Of a stretch of 64,000 nt of DNA, positions 46,777 through 58,145 are shown piece by piece. Origin of the DNA: Magnaporthiopsis rhizophila (taxonomy: Eukaryota; Ascomycota; Sordariomycetes; Magnaporthales; Magnaporthaceae); NCBI GenBank assembly GCA_003049465.1, contig PYSS01000030.1:1-64000 (forward strand), read 5' to 3'. Positions within the stretch are counted from its first letter, which is position 1; the number at the start of each line of letters is the position of its first letter. The notes under the pieces are model-generated. The model had not been told where the DNA came from. It searched no databases and saw only the letters and a program-made list of their open reading frames with translations. The translations under genes and the position numbers were made by a program.

Positions 46777-48013
46777 TCAAGCTGCCTCGGACGCCTTGAG
46801 CAGTCGAAAGTTGACCCCGGTAAGGACCGTGTAGATGGTCTCGAGCGTGGGGATGCTGACTCCCAGCTCCCTCCCCTTGCGCGTCGGGTATCCGAGGATG
46901 GCGTCCACCTCCATGGGCCGCCCGTGCTTGGCGTCCTCGTACATGCTGCTGTAGATGGGCGGCATGGCCAGGATCTTGTCCATCAGCCGGTCGATCAGCG
47001 GCTCCCTGTCCAGGGGCACGCCGAGCGCCAGCGCCACGTCGACGGCCTCGCCCATCAGGCGGCGCGTCATGGGCGTGGCGCCGGGCGAGCTGTCCAGCCA
47101 GGCGTGCGTGTCGAGAAAAGTCAGCGTCGTGAGCGAGTTCCAGGCCACGTTCCAGACCACCTTCTCCCACCGCTGCACCTGGACGTTGGGCATGACTTGG
47201 AACGCCGTCCCGCCCGTCCTCAGCAGGCCCGCGAACTCCTCCAGCCGTACCTGATCCTGGTCCGGCGCCGCGGACGCGGGGTTCGGGAACAGACCCATCT
47301 GCGTGTCCTCGGACTTTGTGTGCGTGACGAAGCCCGGTTGGTGCTGGCGGGCGCCTACCCATGTCTTTGGATGGGAAGGATGTCAGCAACGGCATCACCA
47401 AGATTTGGCCTCGGGATACTGGGATCACACTCACCACGCAAGAAATAATGGTGACGGAAGGAAACGCGCTCCTGAACGGCTCCTCGTTGCCTACTCCATT
47501 CTGGATGATGACGACGGCCGTCCTGTCCTCGTCCACGGCGGGCGCGAGACGAGCAGGGACCTCTTCCTGGTTGATGGCCTTGTTCGCGCAGACTATGTAG
47601 TCGAATTTGGCGCCTGCCTCGGCAGGAGTCTTGACCACTGCATTTTCTCCGCCATGCCATAGGAGCGGGCAGGCAAGGGTCAGTCTTATGGGTAGGCCGA
47701 TGAGTGAGGTCGATTTTCGGGACATACCCTTGTGAGGCCTGACAACCAAGCCGTTGCCGTGATTCTCGCTGTCGATCGTAAAACCATTCGCACTGACGGC
47801 TTCGAAGTTGGATCTTGCGACCACGGTCAACCTGACGTTGGGGTTGCGGCTCAGGATAAATGCGTAGAAGGAGCCGATTCTGCCATTGATAAAAAGTTAG
47901 GGGTCAGGCAGGTCAGTCAAAGGTCTCCGCCGGCACACGTAGAACAGTGGAGGGCTGGCAGTTGCTCACGCTCCAAGCCCGTAGAGCATGACATCAAGTT
48001 GTTTGGAAGCCAT
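46777..48013 (-). CDS. 2-dehydropantoate 2-reductase-like protein (ApbA/PanE family)
   Basis: Four exons, 48013-47970, 47879-47728, 47637-47435 and 47364-46777, join in frame to 328 residues. The first splice builds the dinucleotide motif GLGAIGS at 12-18. NGVGNEE carries the substrate-side Asn, and the helix KVVWNVAWNSL carries the catalytic Lys region of the family. The C-terminal domain ends near EVDAILGYP, the site that normally holds the serine/aspartate contacts. Length fits ketopantoate reductase. True PanE makes pantoate for coenzyme A; fungi also carry several PanE-like paralogues in secondary metabolite clusters with other carbonyl substrates. The position beside a regulator and a transporter relic makes a paralogue role plausible but unproven. 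Confidence 0.86.
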
Positions 48014-48290
48014 GGCGACAGAGGAATATTTGCCCCCTGAATTGGCCTAGTGATTGCGATTCCTTCCCTGGTTTCCAGAAAGGCCATGTACGGGTTTTTA
48101 CACAGCAGAAATTGGCGGGGTACATCGGCACACTGCCCCCACGTCGAAGGGCGTAACGACATTGACTCGATCCAGCGCGGGGTTCATCAGAACACAAGAA
48201 TCGAAGCATCGTATCATGAGCATCAAACCTTGCAGGATTCAAACCAACTCCCAGATTGTTGGATGCGATGTATTACTTTTGTCTATCTCC

Positions 48291-50216
48291 CTAGCTACTC
48301 GGGAGACTTCCCTTGGCCCGCCAGTACACATTGTAGTTGAAGCCGTGGGCGTTGTAAAACGGTCCCAGCTGCACCGTCTTCCCATCCGACGTGGCCTGGA
48401 ACGCCAGGTTGCCCGTCTTTTTGACCGAGGCCAGATCCAGATTAGGGACGCCGTTCAAAGCCGTGTTGCCGTAGTTGCCGCTGAGGACGGCCGGGCCGTA
48501 CGCGAGGGCCACGAGGCCCTTGTCGTCGTTGGCCGCGATGGTGTACAGCTTCATGGGCAGGCGCACCACCACCTTGTCGCCCGCGCTCCAGTCGCGTGTG
48601 ATGGACGCGTACGTCCCCGGCGCCGTGCTGACGCCCTGCGCCACCGCCTGCCCGTTGACCGTGATGACGGCCTTCCCGGCCACCCACGACGGCACCCGCA
48701 CCGCCAGCGTCCATTTGCCGCCACCGGCGCCCGAGATGTCGAGCGTCGTGGTGTCCGACTCCGGGAAGCTCGTCGTCTGCGTCACCACCACGCCGCCCTT
48801 TTGCGTCCACTTGACGGACGAGCCGATGAACAGGTTCACGTACAGGGTGTCGTCTCCCTTGCCGCGGAAGTAGATGCTATCCATCAGCTTGGTGTTGGTC
48901 TCGATGCCCGTGCCCTGGCAGCACCAGAACGACTCGTAGTCGGTGCTGTACGTGCCGCCGCCCCAGGCGGGGCCGACGCCGCGGTGGCCGCCCGGGTTCA
49001 GGGGCGTAAAGTACGTGACGTGGCCGTGGGCGCTGCGGGGGTCCTGCTGGCCCAGCATGTGGTTGAGCAGGGCGCGCTCGTAAAAGTCAAAATAGGCGGC
49101 GGCGGACGGGTCGGCCAGCCACAGCTCGCGCGTCAGCTTGAGCATGTTGTACGAGTTGCAGGCCTCAGCCGTGTCGGTGGCTAGGTAACCGGCCACGGCG
49201 TTGGGCGGGCGGAAGTGCTCGGCCTGGCTGTTGCCGCCGATGGCGTACGTGTGCGCCGACACGGTGATGTTCCACGCGTTGCGCGCCACGGCGCCGTACC
49301 GCGCCTCGCCCGTGGCCTTGTGCTCGCGCGCCGCGCCGATCCACTTGGGCACCTGCGTGTTGGCGTGCAGGCCGTTGAGCCGGTCCTGGTTCTGCGCCAG
49401 CGGGTCGAGCACGGCCGCGTGGTCGAACCGACGCGCCACGTCGATCCAGCGCTTGTCGCCCGTCTGGTGGAACACGTCGGCCAGCACCTCTGTCATGCCG
49501 CCGAACTCGGTGCCCAGCATGTTCTGCATCTGCTGGTACGACAGAGCCGACGTGCGCGCATCGACCCAAGCCGCCATGCCGAGCAGCACGTCGCGCGCCT
49601 GCGTGCTGTCCATGATGCGCCAGACGTCGAGCAGGCCGGCCATGGTCTTGTGGATGGCGTAGTAGGGCACGTTGCCGTTGCTGAGCGTGCGCTTCTCGAC
49701 TTTCTCGATCTCGGACTCCGGGAAGCCCGAGAGGTAGCCCTTCTTGAACCCGGCGGCGCCGTTGTTGTTCTGGCATTTTGCCAGCTCGGCGACGAAGTAG
49801 TTGGCCCGGTCGCGGCAGGTAGCGTCGCCGAGGGTTGCGTAGCACTGCGCCCAGGCGGTCAGGAAGTGTCCCTGGAAGTGAGTGCGGAAGGGGAAGTCGG
49901 GCGCATCCCAGCCTCGGTTGGCCTGCGCCCCATTGGTAGACAGGCGATGGTTGGCGCGGAAGTTGTAAAGAAGGCGGTCGACGTTGACCGATTTGATGTA
50001 AGACAGCGTCCGGTCCTGGTTCTCACGGAATCTGCCCGAACTGAGCGAGAGCTGGCTCAGGGGAAACACAAACGCTGAGTCGCCCGTATCGGTGAAGACA
50101 GGAGGGACCTCGCGCGCGTGCACCCCGTGCTGGTGTCCTGGGTGTGCGAGCACACCGGCGGCAGACACCAGCACCGCCAGGACGCTCAAGGCCTTGGATG
50201 CCTCGTAGCCAAGCAT
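48291..50216 (-). CDS. GH127 glycoside hydrolase (beta-L-arabinofuranosidase type, secreted)
   Basis: Single exon of 641 residues with a signal peptide (about 1-24). The barrel of (alpha/alpha)6 type is indicated by blocks such as FRTHFQGHFLTAWA, YYAIHKTMAGLLDVW and GTEFGGMTEVLADVF. The zinc/catalytic set of HypBA1-like enzymes is present: E351-x-C353 in TAEACNSYNM and the paired C432-C433 in FWCCQGTG, where the first of the pair acts as nucleophile in HypBA1. The length is close to HypBA1 (658). The enzyme would release L-arabinofuranose from beta-linked oligosaccharides or hydroxyproline-linked chains outside the cell. Some GH127-related families act on other sugars (for example GH146 or 3-C-carboxy-L-lyxose), so substrate remains inferred. 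Confidence 0.9.
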   Translation of the reverse strand: MLGYEASKALSVLAVLVSAAGVLAHPGHQHGVHAREVPPVFTDTGDSAFVFPLSQLSLSSGRFRENQDRTLSYIKSVNVDRLLYNFRANHRLSTNGAQANRGWDAPDFPFRTHFQGHFLTAWAQCYATLGDATCRDRANYFVAELAKCQNNNGAAGFKKGYLSGFPESEIEKVEKRTLSNGNVPYYAIHKTMAGLLDVWRIMDSTQARDVLLGMAAWVDARTSALSYQQMQNMLGTEFGGMTEVLADVFHQTGDKRWIDVARRFDHAAVLDPLAQNQDRLNGLHANTQVPKWIGAAREHKATGEARYGAVARNAWNITVSAHTYAIGGNSQAEHFRPPNAVAGYLATDTAEACNSYNMLKLTRELWLADPSAAAYFDFYERALLNHMLGQQDPRSAHGHVTYFTPLNPGGHRGVGPAWGGGTYSTDYESFWCCQGTGIETNTKLMDSIYFRGKGDDTLYVNLFIGSSVKWTQKGGVVVTQTTSFPESDTTTLDISGAGGGKWTLAVRVPSWVAGKAVITVNGQAVAQGVSTAPGTYASITRDWSAGDKVVVRLPMKLYTIAANDDKGLVALAYGPAVLSGNYGNTALNGVPNLDLASVKKTGNLAFQATSDGKTVQLGPFYNAHGFNYNVYWRAKGSLPSS

Positions 50217-51987
50217 AATGACCCAGTATAAGACGACTAGAGCTATCCTCAGAGATTCTAGTCTGGGGCGTATCTCGTGCGCGCAGTCCCTGGCTCTCCT
50301 CTAGCCCAGTCGCCGCCGGTCCCTCGACTCCCATTTTTATATGGGCATCAGGAAGTCCGTGCAACACTTTTTATTACGAGCACACCAAGTTTTTCTTTAT
50401 TTTTTTCTTGATTCTCCGAAGCCGAGCTGTTTCTAGGAGCGGCTACGAGCGACATGGTCCTGGGCCTGTCCTTTCCCCGCCGTCACCGCGAGGTTACACC
50501 TGGGGCCGTCGCGGGCAGAGGTGTTATTGGCGCGGCAAACACTCCGCTGTCACCTTGCCATCGAAACCAGCGTCTCACCCCACAGTCCCGGACGACCCTA
50601 AAATCCCCGACTCGAGGGAAAAAGCGCGTGGCCAATATCCCCATGGTTGAGGCAACGTGCGGCTAATTGGTACGACGGGGATTGCGAATTCCGCACTGGA
50701 TCCGTCCTTGGATTTCCCCAACGCATGATCGTCGTATGTTAAGTCGATGCGGGGGAGGCTGTAAATCGCGGACCCGATCTTCTGCATCCGGGAAGACGCA
50801 CGGCAGACAATCCTTGTCTCCCGAGCCGTTCGTACCAGACTGAAGGACTGCAGTGGCGCAATCTTGTCATAAATGTATCGCGATGACCCTGTCGAGGGGT
50901 GCACACCAAAGAAGTCATGCCGATAACTGAGCAATTTACATAGAGACACGCAGGGTAACCCATGGGGATAAGTATGTACCTAGGTGTACTCAGGGCGGTG
51001 GTGTCTCCTCCGGAGAGAAAAGTGAGATTAACCCTTCTCCATACAGCCGATTGAACGGTAGGTCGCCCGGGGCATATATCTAAACCGCCCTAGGATAGCC
51101 TATCATGTCCCGGAATCTGACAGAGAATAGCTCATGCCTCGGCAGAGCTCACCCTTGGTAATCCCTGACGAGGTGAACCGCACGAGATCGCATGTGACTG
51201 ATGCATTCGACCCGGCCTCGACAGCGGGCTGTCAACTGCATCAATGCAGCGCTCAGATACTACGTCCTCTTCGCTGCTTGGGACGGTGAACAAGCTATTC
51301 CCGATCCAGCGCACCGTCTCTGTTGCACACAGAGGCGGAAAGTCAAAATATGACAGCTTGTTGGATAATGTTATCATATGAATGATGGTGAATGCAGGCG
51401 GTTCGGAAGTCCAGTTGCTTCAAGCTGTGATGTGTCGGCCACCAGCTAGGCTTCCGATTTTTGCCCTGTAGGGGATCAAAGGATTGAATTTCGTGATAGG
51501 CGCTACAACTGCGGAGAATCGGCGTTGGTGGCTGTCTGGAAGGAGCCGTCGCGAATGAATGGTATTGCTGAAACGGATAGGACATCTTCGTACCTTATTT
51601 CATAAACTGCCGTAGAAAGACAGCCAGTGTGGAGGGAACGTCGAGCGCGGAGTGACATCGTATGTGGCAGTCTAGACTGGTCTGGACACCCGTCGATGGT
51701 CTCGAGTTTCTCGAAATAGGATCATGTGTCGTAGGGACGGCTTCCACAATGACGGCACGCGCGTGGGTGCTCGTACTCCGTTAGAAGACAAGAACAAAGG
51801 AATCGCATAAAACGAGACATCCCCAGCCCCTTCGTAGTTTGATCGAACGAAGCTCGAGAATCTGGGTCCTTGAGAATTCTCAGCGGTCGGGCCCTTCATC
51901 GAACGAAAAGCCTGGAAACGAAAAAAAGGGAGAAAGGATCACAGAGGACATCGTCATCGGAAGCCTCCAATCCCCTCCTCATCGCCA
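50217..51987. other. 1.8 kb intergenic region between divergent genes
   Basis: No coding sequence recognised. It lies between two genes read outward (GH127 to the left, P450 to the right) and should carry both promoters. Confidence 0.5.
50334..50341 (-). promoter_or_regulatory. TATA-like element before the GH127 gene
   Basis: On the minus strand TATAAAAA lies about 120 bases before the ATG at 50216. This fits a fungal core promoter distance; the transcription start is not known. Confidence 0.4.
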
Positions 51988-53742
51988 ATGGCAGTCGCCA
52001 GAGTAGCAACCGCGGTCGCTCGATTCGCGCTGAGCAGTCCTCTCTGGGCAGCTTTACTGGCGCTCGTTACGGCCTTTCTCCTATACGTCGTGGCCAACGA
52101 GTTTGTCCGTGCCCAGGCCCGCATCAAGGGACTGCCCGGCCCGCGCGGCCTGCCTCTCGTCGGCAACCTGTGGGATCTGCACGGCGTCGACGCGGCGGAG
52201 CAGTACCGGGTCTGGGCCGCGTGCTTCGGCGACGTGTACCAGGTGCAGCTGGGGAACGTGGCGGTGGTGGTGGTCAACTCGGCGGCGGCGGCGCGCACCG
52301 TGTTCGGGCATGGCTCCCAGGCACTGTCGTCACGGCCTGAGTTTTACACCTTCCACCGCGTGCTCTCCGACACGGCGGGCACCACCATCGGCACGTCCCC
52401 TTATTCGGACTCGCTCAAGCGCCGCCGCAAGGCCGCCGCCTCAGCCCTCAACCGACCCTCGGTGGCAGGCTACGCGGGGCACCTTGACGTCGAGACGCGA
52501 GACTTTGTTGCGGAGCTTGCCTCTTGCGGCGAGGCCGGCGCGGTCGCCATCGACCCGATGCCCATGATCCAGCGCCTGTCGCTGTCGTTGTCCGTCACTC
52601 TCAACTGGGGAGTGCGTGGTCCTTCGAGGCGCGACGGCTTGTTCGACGAGATAACGCACGTCGAGGAGGAGATCTCGCGGTTCCGTTCGACGACGGGGAA
52701 TCTGCAGGACTACGTCCCACTGCTTCGTCTCAACCCGTTCGCGGGCCACTCTGCGCGGGCGCGGGAGATGCGCGACAGGCGGGACGGGTACCTCCTCGAG
52801 CTGGACGAGGGGCTGCAGGAGCGCATAGACGCGGGCACACACGCCCCGTGCATCCAGGCAAACGTTATTCTCGGGGACCGTGCCGAGGACAAGGACGACA
52901 CCCGACGCAGGCTCTCCAAGGCTGAGCTGACGAGCATCAGCTTGACGATGCTGAGCGGCGGGCTGGACACCATCACCACAAACGTGGCCTGGTTCATCGC
53001 ACTGCTGGCGCGCCGACCGGACATCCAGGAGAAGGCATGGCTAGAAATACAACGCCACTCGGAGCTGCAGAGCCAACAGCAAGGGCCCGAGCAAGGAGCG
53101 GACAGCACCCTGAACCCGCTCTGCGACGCTGAAGATGACCAGCAGTGTCGGTACATCGTGGCACTGGTACGCGAGAGCCTGCGGTACTACACCGTCCTGC
53201 GCCTTGCACTACCTCGGGCGTCCGTCAGGGACGTGGTGCACCAGGGAGTGGTGATCCCGAGGGGCACCGTGTTCTTCCTCAACGCGTGGGCGTGCAACAT
53301 GGGTACGCATTGTATTGGATTATTGGATGGAGTGACCGACTTTATCTCGTAGCTTGAGATGCTGACTTTTGCTGGTGACGGCGGGGATGCGTGCTCAGAT
53401 CCGAGTGTTTGGCCGGACCCCGAGGTCTTCAGGCCGGAGCGGTGGCTTGAGCAGCCTGACGCGCCGCTCTTCACGTACGGGGTGGGCTATCGCATGTGTG
53501 CAGGCTTCCTGCTAGCCAACCGCGAGCTGTATCTCCTGTACATGCGCCTGATAGCGAGCTTCACGCTCAAGCCCGCGATTACTGACCCTTCAGGCAGCCA
53601 CGCAATGGACTGCCACCCCGTCCTGGGCAACTCAGACCCGACAAGCCTGGTTGCCATCCCGAGGCCGTACGAGGTCTTCTTTGTTCCCCGCGATCGGAAA
53701 TCGTTGGGGGCTGCTTTGGCTGAAGGTCAGAAATGGGTGTGA
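51988..53742 (+). CDS. cytochrome P450, CYP504-like (phenylacetate hydroxylase type)
   Basis: Two exons, 51988-53302 and 53399-53742, give 552 residues. The N-terminus has a membrane anchor (about 18-40) then the proline-rich hinge GLPGPRGLPLVGN. P450 signatures are the I-helix GGLDTITT, the ExxR motif ESLR, the PERW segment (RPERWLE) and the heme loop FTYGVGYRMCAG with C472 as ligand. The pieces RPEFYTFHRVLS, TTIGTSPYSDSLKRRRK and CAGFLLANREL are characteristic of CYP504, whose characterised members hydroxylate phenylacetate or 3-hydroxyphenylacetate at the ring. No homogentisate-pathway gene lies nearby, so the role here may differ. The intron begins GTACGC and ends CTCAG. Confidence 0.88.
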
Positions 53743-54715
53743 ACGAGAGGGGCAGTGTCGGCAAAGCACGGGAGGGAGGCGAGAGATGAGGGGCTGCTTT
53801 GTTTGTGAATATTTAGGGCTCGGGTGTTGCAAGGCGCCAATCAAGGGGCACATGCACGACTATCGGTTGGGGCTCTTGACGACATCTTTGACGCCTTTCA
53901 CTGTCTGGCGGAATGAGATGCTGACTGGGATTTGGTCGCGGGTGAGAATGGCGCTAAAACGCAGGCGCCCGCGACAAAAAATGAGCGCAAAAGAGCTCGG
54001 CCAATAGAGGCGCCCACGTGGCGCCTCCCCCTGAATTACAGCACGTTGACAGTAGGCCTTGCACCGACACAACTCGACAGCATGCTTTTGAATCTGGCCG
54101 CGGGAAATCAAAGACAGGCAGATATCTTTATCTAATAGATACAAAACGCTACCCATTTCCCTCACCGGCGTCGACATGTCGATTGAATCATCGGCACTCT
54201 TCTGCATTGCCGCGAGGGCAGGCCACATGACCAAATCCTTTCTTCTTCCCCTCCCTTGGCAGGGATTTTGGCCACTCCATATTACGATATGCACTATAGC
54301 GTCGAGGAACAAACGCCACGACACCACGTCTCTTGGCCCCAATCTCCATATCGACCTCCTTCCATTCATGTAGGCTTCCGCGATCACGTTGACCACTCAC
54401 CAAGCCCGCCTCGCCTGCCAAGGATGGATGATTCCCCTCCCGCTGCTCCACCCCTAATTGAAGTAATGCAGGAGACTAGCCCACGCCGAGGCCTGCCAGT
54501 CTCCCGCCCTGTCCCTTCTGTTGCACCACCTTTATGCCATGCGGCCTGCTGTGGCACACGACCTGGCTTGCAGATCCCGCTCCGCGCAGTCAAACGGCCA
54601 CCATGAAAAAGAAACGCCCAAGGCCTCCAGCTCCAGCTCCAGCCGGGACTGGCTGTGAACTGTGCTTTCATCTCGGACCTCACCCTCCATAGACGTCTGT
54701 CTGCCAAGAGCCGAA
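53743..54715. other. intergenic region between P450 and GH92 genes
   Basis: No gene recognised in about 970 bases. It should hold the P450 3' end and the GH92 promoter; no clear TATA or other site. Confidence 0.5.
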
Positions 54716-57286
54716 ATGCTATATTGGGCTTTCCTGGCATTGACGTTTGCTGGATCTTCCGCCGCTCAGTCAGACGACTTTACCAAATATGTCCGAACCG
54801 ATGTAAGGCATCCCTTTTCCTCCCACTTCTCGAGCGATGGGTAGGTATCTGACACTTTCCCTCGCCGCTGCGGTGTAGACTGGCTCGATCAATGGTGGCA
54901 ACACGTTCCCTGGCGTGTCCTGGCCCCTGGGCATGGTGAAGCTGGGCCCAGACCTACACACCGGCTCGGACAGCTATTCGGGCTACCAGCCTAATGGGGA
55001 CTTCATCGGCTTCTCGATGCTGCACGAGTCCGGCACAGGCGGTGCCCCCAAGTACGGAGTGGTATCCCAGATGCCCATTGTTGGCGACATCAAAAACCCG
55101 CTGTCCAACATGACTGCTACCAGGGCCGCCCCGGACGTGACTGAGGTCGGCTATTACCGCAGCTCTCTGTCGTCGGGTGTTACTGTCGAGCTTGCAGGTA
55201 CTCGCAGGGCTGGCTTTTACAGCTATACCTTCCCAGCGACTGGACCCAATAATGTGGTCGTGGATGTTTCACACGTGCTCCCCTCGTTCCGCGGCCAAGG
55301 ACTGGGCCAGAACTACCTCGGCGGGCGTATACAGGTTGCCCAGGACTATTCTGGGCGCCCTCGCTACCAAGGATACGGCATCTACGATAACGTAAGCTCT
55401 GTCCAGCCAGTCGATCCCCGAATCATCACTTCCCTTTGGCACGGTATATCTTTACTAACTCTACCTTAAAGGGCTGGAACCGAGCTGGCCCATGGCGCAT
55501 CTTCTTCTGCGGCCACTTTGACAAAAGGGCCATGTGGAAGACCTTCCTCAGTGATGGATTGACCAGCGAGACTCTCGTAGCATTTGGCGGCACTGATGCA
55601 TACGAATCGTCTACTGCCAGGCTGGGCGCCGTCTTCTCCTTTGCCGACTCGGCCGTCAGTTCCAGGGTTGGCGTCTCCTTCATCTCCGAGTCGCAAGCTT
55701 GCGCCAACGTCCAGGGCCAGATCCCGGAAGGAACCGAGCTTGCAACTCTTGTCAGCGCGACAAGAGGCGCCTGGAATTCCGAAGTACTCTCCAAGGTAAC
55801 CACGACAGATACCAACGACACTATGAAGACCCAGCTTTACACAGCGCTCTACTTTATGAACCTGCTGCCGACAAACAAGACTGGGGAAAACCCCCTGTGG
55901 CAATCGGACGAGCCATACTACGATGACATCTTTACCTTCTGGGATACGGTAAGCTCTTAACCGCCACGGAGTACACATCCTTGCGACCAGCCCCTTTTCT
56001 AGTCCTCCTGTTGAACCCTTATTGACGGGCGCTTGCAGTTCCGGTGCACCACCTCGCTCCTCCACATCCTCCAGCCAGATGCCTATGAAGAGTTTATCCG
56101 ATCCCTCATCGACGTCTGGCGACATGAAGGGTACGTAAGCGATGCCCGATCGTCCAACTGGAACGGGGCCGTGCAAGGCGGCTCCAACAGCGACAGTGTG
56201 CTGGCGGATGCCTACGTCAAAGGGGTCCGTGGTGCTATAAATTGGAGCGATGGCTTCGAGGCCATGCGCAAGAATGCCGAGATCACACCCGCCAAGACAG
56301 ACGGTGATGGGCGTGATCCGTCCGGCCAGGTCAAAGAGGGCCGGGGCGCGCTCCCAGACTGGATCGAGCATGGCTTTATCACGCCCCGCTACACGCGGTC
56401 CGTCAGCCGCGCCGTCGAGTACGCCGCCAACGACTTTGCGCTGCATCAAGTCGCCTCGGGACTGGGCCGCACCGCCGACGCGGACAAGTACCTCGGGCGC
56501 TCGCGCCAATGGCGTAACCAGTGGAACCCCAACATGACGGCGTTGGGGCACTCTGGGTTCCTGGGCCCACGCTCGCTCCAAGGCTTTATCAATCAGGACC
56601 CGGTCAGCTGCGGCGGCTGCTACTGGGGCGACTACTACTACCAGGCGCTTCCCTGGGAGTACTCGTTCAACGCGCACCACGACGTGGCGACCATCGTGGC
56701 CCTGGTCGGCGGGACCGACGCCTTCGTCGACCGGCTCGAGAAGCTGTTCACGCCAGGCCTGTACGGCGGCAACGGGCAGTTCGGCAACACCATGTTCAAC
56801 CCGGGCAACGAGCCCAGCTTCGGTTCGCCGTACCTGTACAACTTCGTCGGCCGCCAGGACCTTTCCGTGCGCCGCAGTCGTTTCGCCGCCAAGTCCTACT
56901 ACGGCCCCACCCCGGCGGGCTTGCCCGGCAACAGCGACGCCGGCGCCATGGAGTCGTGGCTGCTGTGGAACATGATCGGCCTCTACCCGCTCACGGGGCA
57001 GACGACGTTCCTGGTCGGGTCGCCCTGGTTCCGGGACCTGACCATCAGCCTTGGCGGAGGCGGCGGCAGCAAGCTCCACATCACGACCACGGGCGGATCC
57101 GAGACCGACTATTACGTGCAGTCGCTCAAGGTCAATGGCGAGGAGTGGGACAAGTCCTGGGTTGCGTGGTCGGACGTTTTCGCCCGCGGTGGCACCATGG
57201 AGTTCGTCCTCGGCCCGACGCCCAGGGGCTGGGACACGGGGCCGGCGCCACCCAGTCCTGCTACCGACGGAAGATTGTCTGCTTGA
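54716..57286 (+). CDS. GH92 alpha-mannosidase, secreted
   Basis: Four exons, 54716-54802, 54879-55391, 55472-55948 and 56039-57286, give 774 residues. A signal peptide (about 1-17) precedes the N-terminal beta-sandwich, which opens with the conserved GGNTFPG...PLGMVK. The catalytic (alpha/alpha)6 domain shows RGAINWSDGFEAM, CYWGDYYYQALPWEYSF (the WEY segment carries the general acid) and GNSDAGAMESWLLW (GN-D-GxM-W motif that carries the base and calcium contacts), followed by GLYPLTG. Size and order fit GH92, a calcium-dependent inverting alpha-mannosidase family acting on 1,2-, 1,3- or 1,6-linked mannose. Location is extracellular or cell wall. Linkage preference cannot be told. The antisense strand is open for 687 codons but has no family features. 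Confidence 0.92.
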
Positions 57287-58145
57287 TCGACTGCGTGCAT
57301 GTTTAGGGTCTTGGGGTCGGGGATGCGCGCGATGGCAGTGATTCTCAATAAAGGTGTTTTTTTCTTGTTCCTCCGTTTTCAGGCGCTTAAGATAATTTAC
57401 GAGGAATTGACATCGATCACCGCCGCAAGTCCGTTCAGCCGCGCAGCCGCCCGGGGTCCCGGTGGCGGTGCTTGGCCGACCTGGATCTTGCGTCAAAGGC
57501 AGCGAAAAAGCTTGCGTCATCTCCGGCATATCCTTCTCCCGAGGCGAAATCCCAAGGGTTCATGTCCCAGCCGTAGGGGCAGGCATGGGTTTTTTCTACT
57601 CGTCAGCCGCAGGCTATTCATAGTGCAGGTGGCGTTTCCCTAGCGTCGACGCCTTGCCCTTGTAAGCCCGGCTGAACCATACAGATAGGAAGCCTAAGGC
57701 AGGTGATATCGTGTCGAGATATCGATGATGTGACGGTAAATGCCGGGCACCATTAGATGGCGCAAAACCTGCGCGGTTGCCCAATCGTGCCCCTGACTTC
57801 ATGAGGCCTGCTTTGGTCTCGTAACCCGGCCGAGGTGTCCCCTCAGCCAGATCGCATCCACACCCACACCTCATTCCATACCAGCCGGGCGGCCTTCGGG
57901 CGCTCGATTTTGATGGCGGAATGTTCCGGCGTGACTCCATGGCTGCGGGTATTAAACGGGCGGTGAACGCGAAACAGAAGCCTTCTCCCCGAAGCTCCAA
58001 GTCTCTGGTGCATCTTTTTGAGGGCCAAGGGAACATTACCAGAAAAGTAGCTCGCGGCTACTTCTTTTTCTCCCAGAGGTGCACAAATTTTCCAGTTGAG
58101 AACTGCGCGATCTACTCGTGAATCTCCCTCGGACCTACAACCCTC
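57287..58145. other. intergenic region, no gene seen
   Basis: About 860 bases with GH92 3' end and the promoter of the next plus-strand gene. No motif recognised. Confidence 0.5.

Noticed and set aside
55466..57529. Minus-strand open frame of 687 codons
   Set aside because: Antisense of the GH92 gene, whose splice-consistent exons and catalytic motifs are on the plus strand.
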